This document shows, piece by piece, positions 35,337 through 43,090 of a DNA stretch of 64,000 bases; positions within the stretch are counted from its first letter, which is position 1; each line of letters opens with the position of its first letter. The DNA comes from Clostridiales bacterium. GTDB lineage: Bacteria; Bacillota; Clostridia; Oscillospirales; CAG-272. The position numbers and the translations under genes are program-made. Where the stretch lies: NCBI GenBank assembly GCA_012727435.1, contig JAAYHB010000021.1, positions 1 to 64,000 on the forward strand, written 5' to 3'. Under the pieces are notes generated by a model that was not told where the DNA came from, searched no databases, and was given only the letters and a program-made list of their open reading frames with translations.

Positions 35337-36413
35337 ATGACACATCTTGAAAAGCTGAAGGCCAAACTCGGCGGGGCGAATCCCGATGCCGTAATCATAT
35401 CCTCCGAAATTAATCAGCGATATATTTCGGGCTTTCCCTTCAGCGACGGATACCTGCTCGTAACACGCAACAGGTCATATCTTTTCACCGACTTCCGTTA
35501 CGAGGAGGCCGCGCGCGCCGAGGCCGACCCCGGCCTTGAGGTCTTAATACCGCAGCACGCAATGCTCGACTACATCGCCGACCGGATTTTTGAAAACGAC
35601 TGCCACAGCGTTGCCTTTGAGGAGGAGGCGCTGTCATATTCGACCTATGAAAAGCTCAAAGCCGCCCTGCCGGGCGTCAAACTGGCGCCGGTCGCCTCGG
35701 CTATTCTATCAAGCCTGCGCGAAATCAAGGACGAGGACGAGCTGAAAAACATCGCCGAAGCGCAAAAAATTGCCGACGCCGCGTTTGAGCACATCATAAA
35801 ATTCATAAAGCCCGACATGACCGAGCGCGAGGTCGCCTTGGAGCTCGAGTTCTTCATGCGCAGGCACGGCTCCGGCGGGATGCCCTTTGAGATAATCGCG
35901 GTGTCGGGCAGCGCTTCGTCTATGCCGCACGGGGTCCCGCGCGACAGGAAACTTGAGCGCGGCTTTCTCACGATGGACTTCGGCGCGAAGGTAAACGGCT
36001 ACTGCTCCGACATGACCCGCACAGTAGTCCTAGGGCGCGCCGATGCCGAGATGAAAAAGCTATACAACACCGTACTGAGCGCCCAGCTTGCCGCGCTTGA
36101 GATGATAAAAGAAGGCGCAAGCCGGCGCGAAGTCGACCTCGTCGCCCGCAATATAATTGACAAGGCAGGCTACGAGGGCTGCTTCGGCCACAAGCTGGGC
36201 CACGGCGTCGGCCTCTTCATTCACGAAGAACCGCGCCTCTCATATACCGCCCCCGAGGACGCCCGCCTAGTATCGGGTAATGTCGTGACCGTCGAGCCGG
36301 GCATATACATAACCGGGAAATATGGCTGCCGGATTGAGGATCTGGTCTGCGTGACAAAAGACGGTTCAGTCAACTTCACCCACAGCCCGAAAGAGCTGAT
36401 AGAATTGTTCTGA
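35337..36413 (+). CDS. Xaa-Pro aminopeptidase/dipeptidase (M24 family)
   Basis: A 358-residue cytosolic metallopeptidase that removes residues preceding proline. The C-terminal pita-bread domain carries all five metal ligands: Asp in TMDFGAKVNGY, Asp in YCSDMTRT, His in GHGVGLFIHEEP, Glu in VVTVEPGIY and Glu in GCRIEDLV. The N-terminal 120 residues are the creatinase-type domain. The start codon is four bases after the previous stop, so the three genes from 33966 form one operon. Confidence 0.9.
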   Translation: MTHLEKLKAKLGGANPDAVIISSEINQRYISGFPFSDGYLLVTRNRSYLFTDFRYEEAARAEADPGLEVLIPQHAMLDYIADRIFENDCHSVAFEEEALSYSTYEKLKAALPGVKLAPVASAILSSLREIKDEDELKNIAEAQKIADAAFEHIIKFIKPDMTEREVALELEFFMRRHGSGGMPFEIIAVSGSASSMPHGVPRDRKLERGFLTMDFGAKVNGYCSDMTRTVVLGRADAEMKKLYNTVLSAQLAALEMIKEGASRREVDLVARNIIDKAGYEGCFGHKLGHGVGLFIHEEPRLSYTAPEDARLVSGNVVTVEPGIYITGKYGCRIEDLVCVTKDGSVNFTHSPKELIELF

Positions 36414-36426
36414 TTCGGATTTTCTC

Positions 36427-36506
36427 CTGGGGCGCCGCCCCCGAACCCCCGCTCAGGATCCTTTTAACAAGGTCTTGAGAATCCTAAAACCTCAAAACCC
36501 TACACA
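36427..36506 (-). repeat. Full copy (C) of the two-hairpin intergenic repeat
   Basis: GC module GGGGCGCCGCCCC, then CGAACCCCCGCTC, a decayed second hairpin (AGGATCC..GGTCTTGAG), then AATCCTAAAACCTCAAAACCC. It sits between convergent genes. Confidence 0.75.
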
Positions 36507-36525
36507 TTTTAAGCTAGCGGCAATT

Positions 36526-36565
36526 AAAAAACCCCTGGAGCTGCGTATAGCTCCAGGGGGTTTTT
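36526..36565. terminator. Bidirectional terminator
   Basis: AAAAACCCCTGGAGCT pairs with AGCTCCAGGGGGTTTTT around GCGTAT, between the peptidase gene and the convergent gene at 36573. Confidence 0.9.
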
Positions 36566-36572
36566 CGATATA

Positions 36573-37013
36573 TTAAGTTTCATTGTCGTCGTTTATATAG
36601 TCATCGCTGATATTTTCATCAGCCTCGTCGGATATGTCTTGGCCGGTATCCTCATATGACGTGTTGCTCCTTACCATGAGCCGCTCTGCCCTTTTTCTGG
36701 AGTAGGCTATCGCCCGCCGCTTCATCATCTGAATTTTCTTTTCATTCTTGCGCAGCTCGGCGGCGGCTTTTCGCTCCTTTTCAGCAAGCGCGGCGCGCTC
36801 CTCGGTATCTTTTTTGATCTGACTCAGTTTTTCTTCAACCTGCTTCTGACATTCCTCGTCCTCATATCTTATGTATCTGGAAAATGCGTCGGGATAGACA
36901 AAGGTCTTCTCCCCGACCTCAGGGTCGTCAAACAGGACCTTCACATACCTCTCGCTCACCGATAGGATTTTTCCCTGCCCCCAGACGATATGATTTACAA
37001 TACAGTTCGCCAT
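36573..37013 (-). CDS. Small cytosolic protein with a Tudor-like N-terminus and a coiled coil
   Basis: A 146-residue protein. The first 55 residues (NHIVWGQGKILSVSERYVKV, FDDP, KTFVYPDAFSRYI) match a small beta-barrel motif of the HxxWGxGxI type, like the Tudor-like domain at the C-terminus of PcrA/UvrD that contacts RNA polymerase. The rest (about 60-125) is a highly charged Lys/Glu/Ala coiled coil and an acidic tail. No function is assigned. It follows the CarD-family gene by 77 bases on the same strand. The ATG at 37013 is preferred over a GTG four codons earlier, since GGGGGAT precedes it. Confidence 0.65.
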   Translation of the reverse strand: MANCIVNHIVWGQGKILSVSERYVKVLFDDPEVGEKTFVYPDAFSRYIRYEDEECQKQVEEKLSQIKKDTEERAALAEKERKAAAELRKNEKKIQMMKRRAIAYSRKRAERLMVRSNTSYEDTGQDISDEADENISDDYINDDNET

Positions 37014-37090
37014 TTTATCCCCCACACCGCCCGCGGGCGGTTTTATAAATATAATAAAAATCCGGAGTAAATTAGGAGCAAATTATTCAG

Positions 37091-37639
37091 CTATTTGCCG
37101 CAGTTTCCGGTACGCAAGCCCTCCATTCGCTCAGAAATATATGACATGGCCTCATCCTGACCAACTCCGAGCGCAAACGAAAATTCCTCGGCGACTATCT
37201 TTTCGACGGATGTAAGAATCCTCGCGTCGCTGGCATAAAGTCTTCTGCGCTGGCCTTCAATTTCGCTTTTATAATTCATGAGAACGCAGAGCAGCCAGAG
37301 CAGGTCGGCGGGGCTCCCCCTTATAAGCAGCTCGTCAAAATATTCGGCTCGCTCCTTGACGTCCTCCTTCCAGACATTTGCCGAATTTACGGCCGCCTCG
37401 ATGATGGAGTCAATTTCTTCGGGCTGCGTAGCTCTGCGGATTTTAAGTCCCAAATCCTCGGCGTCAACAGGCAGATAAACTATCGAGTTACTTTCGTATA
37501 CCGAGTGCATTACATAATATGTACGCTCCCCGATATCGCAGAAGTTTTCCTTCCGTATGTCGCTTATCCTGTAGATACCGCTATTGCGATACACGACGAT
37601 ATCGCCTATGACGTGCCTGAACCCTCCTGTATTTTCCAT
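37091..37639 (-). CDS. CarD/CdnL-family transcription regulator
   Basis: A 182-residue cytosolic protein. Residues 8-70 (IGDIVVYRNSGIYRISDIR, YYVMHSVYESNSIVYLPV) form the RNA-polymerase beta-subunit-binding CarD/TRCF domain, and the helical C-terminal half (about 80-175) should contact promoter DNA, as in CdnL/CarD proteins that stabilise open complexes. Ribosome site GGGAGG lies nine bases upstream. It has a long structured leader (about 170 bases). Confidence 0.85.
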   Translation of the reverse strand: MENTGGFRHVIGDIVVYRNSGIYRISDIRKENFCDIGERTYYVMHSVYESNSIVYLPVDAEDLGLKIRRATQPEEIDSIIEAAVNSANVWKEDVKERAEYFDELLIRGSPADLLWLLCVLMNYKSEIEGQRRRLYASDARILTSVEKIVAEEFSFALGVGQDEAMSYISERMEGLRTGNCGK

Positions 37640-37809
37640 AGCATATTACCTCCCTTTCCGGGCGGATTGCCGCCCAACTTGTCCGCCATAACAGACGGGA
37701 GTGGTATGTTTGGCGGATGCCGGGTACCTGCACGGGTGCCCGCCTGCTCTCTGTATGCGGCGGCCCTGACAGATCGGGCACCCGGAAAACCCTCGCATAT
37801 AATTTTCTA
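37640..37809 (-). promoter_or_regulatory. Structured 5' leader of the CarD-family gene
   Basis: Read 5' to 3' on the minus strand, CGGGTGCCCG (37784-37775) can pair perfectly with CGGGCACCCG (37742-37733), or instead its CCGGGTGCC part can pair, with one G-U, with GGTACCCGG (37728-37720). Nearer the gene, CCGCC/GGCGG (37716-37683) and GGGCGG/CCGCCC (37675-37660) stems follow, the last just ahead of the ribosome site. I cannot match it to a known riboswitch or T-box. Confidence 0.55.
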
Positions 37810-37815
37810 TAGTAT

Positions 37816-37824
37816 ATTATATCA
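37816..37824 (-). promoter_or_regulatory. Extended -10 promoter of the CarD-family gene
   Basis: TGATATAAT on the minus strand with no good -35 box; a predicted start near 37809. The stretch 37825-37958 is AT-rich and shows nothing else. Confidence 0.55.
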
Positions 37825-37960
37825 CATTCTTATGTTTTTTTATATGGGCATTTTGAATAAATATATAAAGAATCCCCGCCCCGGCTATAATTAAATCGTC
37901 CTTTTTAACAAAAAATGAGCCATCTTCAGCACTTATTGTGCAGTTTTTTTAGGTAGTCAA

Positions 37961-38003
37961 AAAAGCGGTACACCCTGATATTCACTCGGGATGTACCGCT
38001 TTT
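37961..38003 (-). terminator. Terminator of proA
   Basis: On the minus strand AAAAGCGGTACATCCC pairs with the complementary arm GGGTGTACCGCTTTT and is followed by TT. Confidence 0.88.
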
Positions 38004-38015
38004 CAAAGAATGAAC

Positions 38016-39254
38016 TTACCTTACCTGCCCGTTGCCGTAAACCCTGTACTGCATGGTAGTCAGCCCTTCAAGGGCAAACGGCCCGCGGACATGCAGTTTC
38101 TGGGTTGATATTCCGATTTCCGCCCCCATTCCGAAGACCCCGCCGTCGGTAAAGCGGGTTGAGGCGTTGTGGTAGACCGACGAGGCATCGACCCCCGACA
38201 TAAAAGTCCTGACCGCAGCTTCGTCCTCGGCTACAATTGCCTCGCTGTGCATTGTGCCGTATTTGTTTATGTGCTCTACCGCCTCATCTACGCCCGAGAC
38301 GACTTTTATCGCAAGTATATAGTCCAGAAATTCGGTGTAGTAGTCCTCCTCTGTCGCGGGAGTTGCGTCGGGTATATACTTCATGCTCTCGGGGCAGACC
38401 CTCAGCTCGACCCCGCGCTCGCGCAGCGCCCGGGCAGCCATAGGTAAAAAGACCGGCGCGATTTCCCGGTCGCAGAGCAGGGTTTCGGCGGCGTTGCAGA
38501 CCGACGGGCGCGAAGTTTTGGCGTTGATGATTATTTTCTGCGCCATATCAAGGTCGGCGCTCGAATGGACATACACATGACAGTTGCCGGTGCCCGTTTC
38601 GATAACCGGCACCTTGGCGTTGTCCACCACCTTCCGGATGAGCCCCGCGCCGCCCCGCGGGATGAGAAGGTCAATATGCCCGCGCAGCGAAAGCAGGGCG
38701 TCGACGCTCTCGCGGTCGGTGTCGGTTATGAGATTTACCGCATCGTGCGCTCCGAATGGAGTTATGGCACCCCTGATGACCTTAACCAGCGCCATATTGG
38801 AGTTGAAGGCCTCCCGGCCGCCGCGCAGTATAACCGCGTTGCCGCTTTTCAGACAAATCGCGGCGGCGTCGACCGTCACGTTGGGTCTTGACTCGTATAT
38901 CATGGCAATAACGCCAAAGGGCACGCGGTGTTTTACGATTTTAAGGCCGTTCGGCCGCACCGTCTCGGAAACGGGAACCAGAGGGTCGGGCAGTGCCGCG
39001 ACTTCTCTGACCGCTTTTGCAATATCCTCAAGCCTATCAGGTGTGAGCCTGAGCCGGTCGATCATCACCTCGGAAATCCCGCTTTCTCTGGCGAGCGGAA
39101 TATCGACGGAATTGGCGGCAAGTATTTCGTCTTTATTTGCAACAAGAGCATCGGCTATGGCCGAAAGCATCTTCTCCCTCGTGTCGGGAGCAATAAGGCA
39201 GGGCAGCGCCCGGCGTGCGGCTGCGCATACTTTGATCAATTCCTCTCGGGTCAT
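38016..39254 (-). CDS. proA: Glutamate-5-semialdehyde dehydrogenase (gamma-glutamyl phosphate reductase)
   Basis: A 412-residue cytosolic NADPH enzyme, second step of proline synthesis from glutamate. Motifs include VPFGVIAMIYESRPNVTVDAA (split here as VPFGVIAMIYE and SRPNVTVDA), catalytic Cys in SRPSVCNAAETLL, IETGTGNCHVYV and NASTRFTDGGVFGMGAEIGIST. Full length. It is transcribed away from proB and proC, sharing a regulatory region with face-to-face promoters. Confidence 0.96.
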   Translation of the reverse strand: MTREELIKVCAAARRALPCLIAPDTREKMLSAIADALVANKDEILAANSVDIPLARESGISEVMIDRLRLTPDRLEDIAKAVREVAALPDPLVPVSETVRPNGLKIVKHRVPFGVIAMIYESRPNVTVDAAAICLKSGNAVILRGGREAFNSNMALVKVIRGAITPFGAHDAVNLITDTDRESVDALLSLRGHIDLLIPRGGAGLIRKVVDNAKVPVIETGTGNCHVYVHSSADLDMAQKIIINAKTSRPSVCNAAETLLCDREIAPVFLPMAARALRERGVELRVCPESMKYIPDATPATEEDYYTEFLDYILAIKVVSGVDEAVEHINKYGTMHSEAIVAEDEAAVRTFMSGVDASSVYHNASTRFTDGGVFGMGAEIGISTQKLHVRGPFALEGLTTMQYRVYGNGQVR

Positions 39255-39298
39255 TTCAGCTCTCCCGGTTATATTTTTTGGTTTTGCACCTTAAAATC

Positions 39299-39327
39299 TT
39301 GCACTTTTTGATAGAATACTGTATAAT
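39299..39327 (+). promoter_or_regulatory. Promoter of proBC
   Basis: TTGCAC and TATAAT with a 17-base spacer. The predicted transcript begins near 39334, leaving a leader of about 158 bases. Confidence 0.7.
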
Positions 39328-39375
39328 ACGCTCAGCGGACAAAAACCGTCCACAGCATATATGCGTTATATTAAA

Positions 39376-39404
39376 ATTATATCACAGTATCCTGAAAAAG
39401 TAAA
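39376..39404 (-). promoter_or_regulatory. Promoter of proA
   Basis: On the minus strand TTTACT and TATAAT with a 17-base spacer. It faces the proBC promoter, so the first 35 bases or so of both transcripts are complementary. Confidence 0.55.
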
Positions 39405-39491
39405 GCGCAATATCAAAAAACCGTACCCCCGGTTGTAGCAGATTGCGACACGAAAACCACACAGGATACGGCTACCGAAAGGATTCGCTAA

Positions 39492-40292
39492 ATGGACAAT
39501 ACCGGAAAGATCATCGTAGTAAAGGTAGGAACCGCGCCCCTGACCCACGCCACCGGCATGCTCAATATCCGCAAAATCGAGCACCTCTGCCGGGTCATCT
39601 GTGACCTTGAGAACAGCGGCGCCAATATGATTTTGGTTTCCTCGGGCGCAATTTCGGCCGGCTGGGTCAAGATGGGGCTGCCGAAGCGCCCCGACACGAT
39701 CTGCGAAAAGCAGGCGGCGGCGGCAATCGGCCAGTGCGAGCTTATCAGTATGTATGACAAATACATCATCGACTACGGATATGTCGTCGCCCAGATACTC
39801 CTGACAAAGGAAGACGTCGAGACGCCGCTGCGTCGCGAGAACGCCCAAAACACCTTCCGGCTGCTGCTCGAACGCCGGAGCATTCCGATTGTAAACGAAA
39901 ACGACACGGTTTCATATGAAGGTATCAAAATCGGCGGCAATGACATTCTTGCGGCATATGTCGCAACCTTAGTCGAAGCCGACCTTCTGATAAACCTGTC
40001 GGATGTCGACGGATTTTTCGACACCGACCCCAAGCTCAATCCCAGTGCCCGCCTAATTCCGGTAGTACATAAAATCGACGAGGAACTCGAGCGCTTGGCC
40101 GGAGGCAGCGGGGCCCGCGGCACCGGCGGAATGCGCGCCAAGCTCACCGCCGCAAAAATCGTAAACGCTGCAGGCATACCGATGATAATCGCCAACGGTT
40201 CAAACCCCGACATACTCTACGACATCTGCGCCGGCAAGCAGGTCGGCACAATCTTTTTGCCCGAAAAAACAAACAAAGGAGAAAACGCGTAA
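39492..40292 (+). CDS. proB: Glutamate 5-kinase, short form without PUA domain
   Basis: A 266-residue cytosolic amino acid kinase that phosphorylates glutamate, the committed step of proline synthesis. VKVGTAPLT near the N-terminus, SSGAISAGW, NENDTVSYE, LLINLSDVDGFFDTDPK and GTGGMRAKLTAA are the family motifs. It ends after the kinase domain and lacks the C-terminal PUA domain found in longer enzymes; the short form is common in clostridia. AAAGGA precedes the start. It is 18 bases ahead of proC. Confidence 0.95.
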   Translation: MDNTGKIIVVKVGTAPLTHATGMLNIRKIEHLCRVICDLENSGANMILVSSGAISAGWVKMGLPKRPDTICEKQAAAAIGQCELISMYDKYIIDYGYVVAQILLTKEDVETPLRRENAQNTFRLLLERRSIPIVNENDTVSYEGIKIGGNDILAAYVATLVEADLLINLSDVDGFFDTDPKLNPSARLIPVVHKIDEELERLAGGSGARGTGGMRAKLTAAKIVNAAGIPMIIANGSNPDILYDICAGKQVGTIFLPEKTNKGENA

Positions 40293-40310
40293 AATCTCGC
40301 GGCAAATGAC

Positions 40311-41066
40311 ATGAAACTCGGTTTATTAGGCTACGGCAACCTTGCTTCGGCAATTGATGCCGGCATTGCCAAAGTCGGCATGATACCCGCCGGCGACATA
40401 TACGTCTGTGACAGTTCAGAAGCAGCACAGACCCGCGCCCGAGCGGCGGGGCACCGGGTGTGCGGCAGCATAGCCGAACTCTTTTTGTCCTGCGAAGTTG
40501 TGTTTATTCTCATCAAACCTAAAATTTTCCGCGAGCTGAGCCCCGAGCTTGCCGCACTCGATACCAAAGGACGGCGCGTTGTAAGCTGCATGGCAACAGT
40601 CCCGCTCGGCGAGCTCCGGGAAGTCTTTCGCTGCCCTGTCATGCGGATCATGCCCACGCTGGCCTCTGCCGGCGCCGCCGATATAATCGGACACACACAA
40701 AGCCGGGATTTTGACGACATACTCTCAATTCTCGGAAAACTCGGCGACCTCTTTTGCCTCGATGAGGACTATCTCGACCGCCTCACCGTCGCTTCCTCCT
40801 GCGGCCTCGGCTTTGCGGCGCGCATCATGGAGGTCTATGCCGGCGAGTGTGAAAAGCTCGGATTCTCACAGAATGAGGCCGAGGCAATTACCCGCCGCAT
40901 ATTCACTTATGCCGCCGGCGGCGGCTTTGCCGAACTTGCAGCCCGGGTCGCCACCAAAGGCGGCGTTACCGAAGCCGGCCTTTTTGCCATGGACAAAGAC
41001 CTGCGCGCAGCCCTCTCGGCCGCCTTCACGTCAGCCCTGGAAAAGACGACGCCACCAAAACACTGA
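40311..41066 (+). CDS. proC: Pyrroline-5-carboxylate reductase
   Basis: A 251-residue cytosolic NAD(P)H enzyme, last step of proline synthesis. The Rossmann motif LGLLGYGNLASAI starts the protein, RIMPTLASAGAADI lies in the middle, and the C-terminal helical domain shows SSCGLGFAARIME and RVATKGGVTEAGLFAM. Slightly shorter than the usual 265-280 residues. Co-transcribed with proB. Confidence 0.93.
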   Translation: MKLGLLGYGNLASAIDAGIAKVGMIPAGDIYVCDSSEAAQTRARAAGHRVCGSIAELFLSCEVVFILIKPKIFRELSPELAALDTKGRRVVSCMATVPLGELREVFRCPVMRIMPTLASAGAADIIGHTQSRDFDDILSILGKLGDLFCLDEDYLDRLTVASSCGLGFAARIMEVYAGECEKLGFSQNEAEAITRRIFTYAAGGGFAELAARVATKGGVTEAGLFAMDKDLRAALSAAFTSALEKTTPPKH

Positions 41067-41073
41067 AATACAA

Positions 41074-41110
41074 AGCGGGGGTTCGGGGGCAGCGCCCCCG
41101 AAGTATTTTA
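41074..41110 (+). repeat. Partial copy (D) of the two-hairpin repeat
   Basis: AGCGGGGGTTCGGGGGCAGCGCCCCCGAAGTATTT (as parts) has the GC module and the same GAAGTATTT tail as the copy at 1463, and it runs into the stop codon of the convergent gene. Confidence 0.7.
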
Positions 41111-41872
41111 CCACCGACGCGTGCTGCCACCGCCGCCGGAGCGGCCTCCGCCGCCTATGGTAAAGCCGCCGCCTCCTCTGCCTCCTCTGCCGCCTCTAAA
41201 AAGCAGGTTAAAGAGGATAAACGTAAACAGGCCGCCGCCTCTCCTTGCATCAAACACAATAAGCAGAACTATCAATAAGGCAACGACTAACAGCACCTCT
41301 TTGGGGAGTGTAATCCCGTTTTCGCCGCTTACCGGAGGCTCTATATCCGATATGCTCCCTATATCTATTCCGTACTCGGTATAGATTTCGGCAAGAAGCG
41401 CATTGAAGCCCTGCCGAATACCCTCATTGAAATTGTTCTGCTTAAAATACGGAATCATGTAATTGTCCTGGATACGGCCGGTTTTTCCGTCGGGCAGCGC
41501 GCCCTCGAGCCCGTAGCCGACCTCTATCCTGGACTGCCTGCCCCCGATGTCGAGGAGAATAAGCACGCCGTTGTCCTTGCCTGACGAGCCGATGCCCCAT
41601 TTATTGAACAGGTCGTTTGCGTATTCCTCGATAGCCTGATCCCCGATGTCGCTGACTGTGACCACGACAAGCTGCGCCGTTGTCCTTTCCTCAAGGGCCG
41701 CGGCGACTCTTATTATATACTGCTCGGTCTCCCCGTCGAGCACGCCGGCAAAATCATTGACATAAAAAGCCTGCGTGGGGGAGGGGATGCCTGCCCCAAA
41801 GACCGTCAGCGTCAGTCCTGAGGCAATAATGAGACACAGCAGTATTAGTTTTACGGGACGAAAAGCTCGCAT
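41108..41872 (-). CDS. TPM-domain (TLP18.3/YgcG-type) membrane protein
   Basis: A 254-residue exported protein with a signal peptide (about 8-27), a TPM domain at about 35-160 (VNDFAGVLDGETEQYI, TAQLVVVTVSDIGDQAIEEYANDLF in parts, DNGVLILLDIGGRQSRIEVGYGLEG), one membrane segment near 195-210 and a Gly-rich tail ending in GRSGGGGSTRRW. Its role is unknown; family members are linked to membrane protein quality or phosphatase activity. It starts 13 bases after lemA, a common pairing. Confidence 0.87.
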   Translation of the reverse strand: MRAFRPVKLILLCLIIASGLTLTVFGAGIPSPTQAFYVNDFAGVLDGETEQYIIRVAAALEERTTAQLVVVTVSDIGDQAIEEYANDLFNKWGIGSSGKDNGVLILLDIGGRQSRIEVGYGLEGALPDGKTGRIQDNYMIPYFKQNNFNEGIRQGFNALLAEIYTEYGIDIGSISDIEPPVSGENGITLPKEVLLVVALLIVLLIVFDARRGGGLFTFILFNLLFRGGRGGRGGGGFTIGGGGRSGGGGSTRRW

Positions 41873-41885
41873 CTTCTAATCCTGT

Positions 41886-42461
41886 TCAGTCACCGAACAA
41901 ATCACCCACATTCGGGTTCTCTCTGCTGCCCTCGGAGGCCTCGAAGTATTCCACGCTCTCAAAGCCGAAGAGATTGGCTATTATGTTTGTCGGGAATCTG
42001 CGTATACTTGTGTTGTAGTTCCTTGCGGCTTCGTTGTAGTAGCGCCTTGCGTTGGCAATCCGGTTCTCGGTCCCGGCCAGCTCATCCTGAAGGTTGATGA
42101 AGTTCTCGTTTGCCTTAAGCTCTGGATAGGCCTCTGCTATTGCCAGCAACCTTGACAATGCCGAGCCGAGCTCTGCATCGGCGTCGGCCTGCTCGGCAAG
42201 GCTTCCCGCCCCCGCAAGCTTGGCCCTTGCCTCGGCAACCGCCTCAAAGACTTCCGACTCATGTTTTGCATACTGTTTTACCGTGGCGACCAGATTCGGG
42301 ATTAAATCGCTTCTTCTCTGGAGCTGGTTGTCTATTTCGCTGCGATAACGCTCGACATCCTCGCTTTTGCTTACCAGTCCGTTATAGGCACCGATAATGA
42401 GCAGCGCCAAAAGAACAACAACCGCAGCGATTATAATCAATACTGTGGTGCTTTTTTTCAT
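41886..42461 (-). CDS. lemA: LemA family protein
   Basis: A 191-residue protein with an N-terminal membrane segment (about 7-26) and a long helical cytoplasmic-looking region. YNGLVSKSEDVERYRSEID, QLQRRSDLIPNLVATVKQYA (split motifs) and ARRYYNEAARNYNTSIRRFP are the family signatures. The function is unproven; genetic links are to envelope stress. It forms an operon with the TPM gene. Confidence 0.92.
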   Translation of the reverse strand: MKKSTTVLIIIAAVVVLLALLIIGAYNGLVSKSEDVERYRSEIDNQLQRRSDLIPNLVATVKQYAKHESEVFEAVAEARAKLAGAGSLAEQADADAELGSALSRLLAIAEAYPELKANENFINLQDELAGTENRIANARRYYNEAARNYNTSIRRFPTNIIANLFGFESVEYFEASEGSRENPNVGDLFGD

Positions 42462-42548
42462 TTATCTGTAACCGTTCCTTTCCATACCGGCGCGGTACGC
42501 CCGGCAGTTTTGTTTTCATTATTATTTATGATTTTAAATTTAAGTATA

Positions 42549-42577
42549 ATTATACCACAAAATAATATCCCAGTCAA
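42549..42577 (-). promoter_or_regulatory. Promoter of lemA-TPM operon
   Basis: On the minus strand TTGACT and TATAAT with a 17-base spacer. The stretch 42578-42756 is AT-rich and shows nothing else. Confidence 0.82.
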
Positions 42578-42756
42578 CCGAAAAATGAGGTGGATCACGG
42601 CAAGTCATGCAGGGTTTATTCTGGTTGATTTTTTGAAATATACACCGCCGCCAAACAAACCTTAAAGAATTATAGAACATTCAGACATGTTTTGCATAAA
42701 TTAATAACGGGAAGTGATACGAGCAAGATGTTTTTTCTGGTACTTCAATAAAACTG

Positions 42757-42785
42757 TTGACATTATTGCAGATATGTGGTATAAT
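42757..42785 (+). promoter_or_regulatory. Promoter of dapA-dapB
   Basis: Full consensus TTGACA and TATAAT with a 17-base spacer, ending 14 bases before the riboswitch P1 helix. Confidence 0.92.
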
Positions 42786-42798
42786 CCTGCTACAATAT

Positions 42799-42960
42799 GA
42801 TAGAGGCGCGATGCAGCATTAGTAGACCGGCGCACATGGGGGCTTGGCAGGCCCGCCGCGCAGGTTGAGGGGGCTCATCGCCGAAGGGAATCAGGCCAAA
42901 GATTGCCCTGGGCAGCCGGAGAATATCCGTCTGACTGTCGCCGTACGGCGGAGCGCTATC
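42799..42960 (+). promoter_or_regulatory. Lysine riboswitch (L-box)
   Basis: P1 is formed by GATAGAGGCGC and GAGCGCTATC. Between them the conserved parts occur in order: AGAGGCGCGATGCAGCATTA and AGTAG, CATCGCCGAAGGG, CTGGG, and GTCTGACTGTCGCCGTACGG with GGAGCGCTATC. Expected to lower dapAB expression when lysine is abundant. Confidence 0.95.
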
Positions 42961-43000
42961 AAAATAAGAGTATTATTGTTTTACGGTAATATTTATTTTG

Positions 43001-43033
43001 ACGGCAGCCGTGTACGGCTGCCGTAATTTTATT
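43001..43033 (+). terminator. Regulated terminator of the lysine riboswitch
   Basis: ACGGCAGCCG pairs perfectly with CGGCTGCCGT across TGTA, followed by AATTTTATT, between the riboswitch and dapA. The TATTATTGTTTTACGG segment before it may form the antiterminator. Confidence 0.82.
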
Positions 43034-43090
43034 CCGACAGCCAGATATATCGGTTTGCTTAACAGTAATAATTTTTAAGGAGGCAGCACA

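Noticed and set aside
37640..37809. T-box leader before the CarD-family gene
   Set aside because: AGAGAG is present but the T-box GGTGGTACCGCG antiterminator motif and a Rho-independent terminator are absent, and the gene is not an amino acid or tRNA ligase gene.
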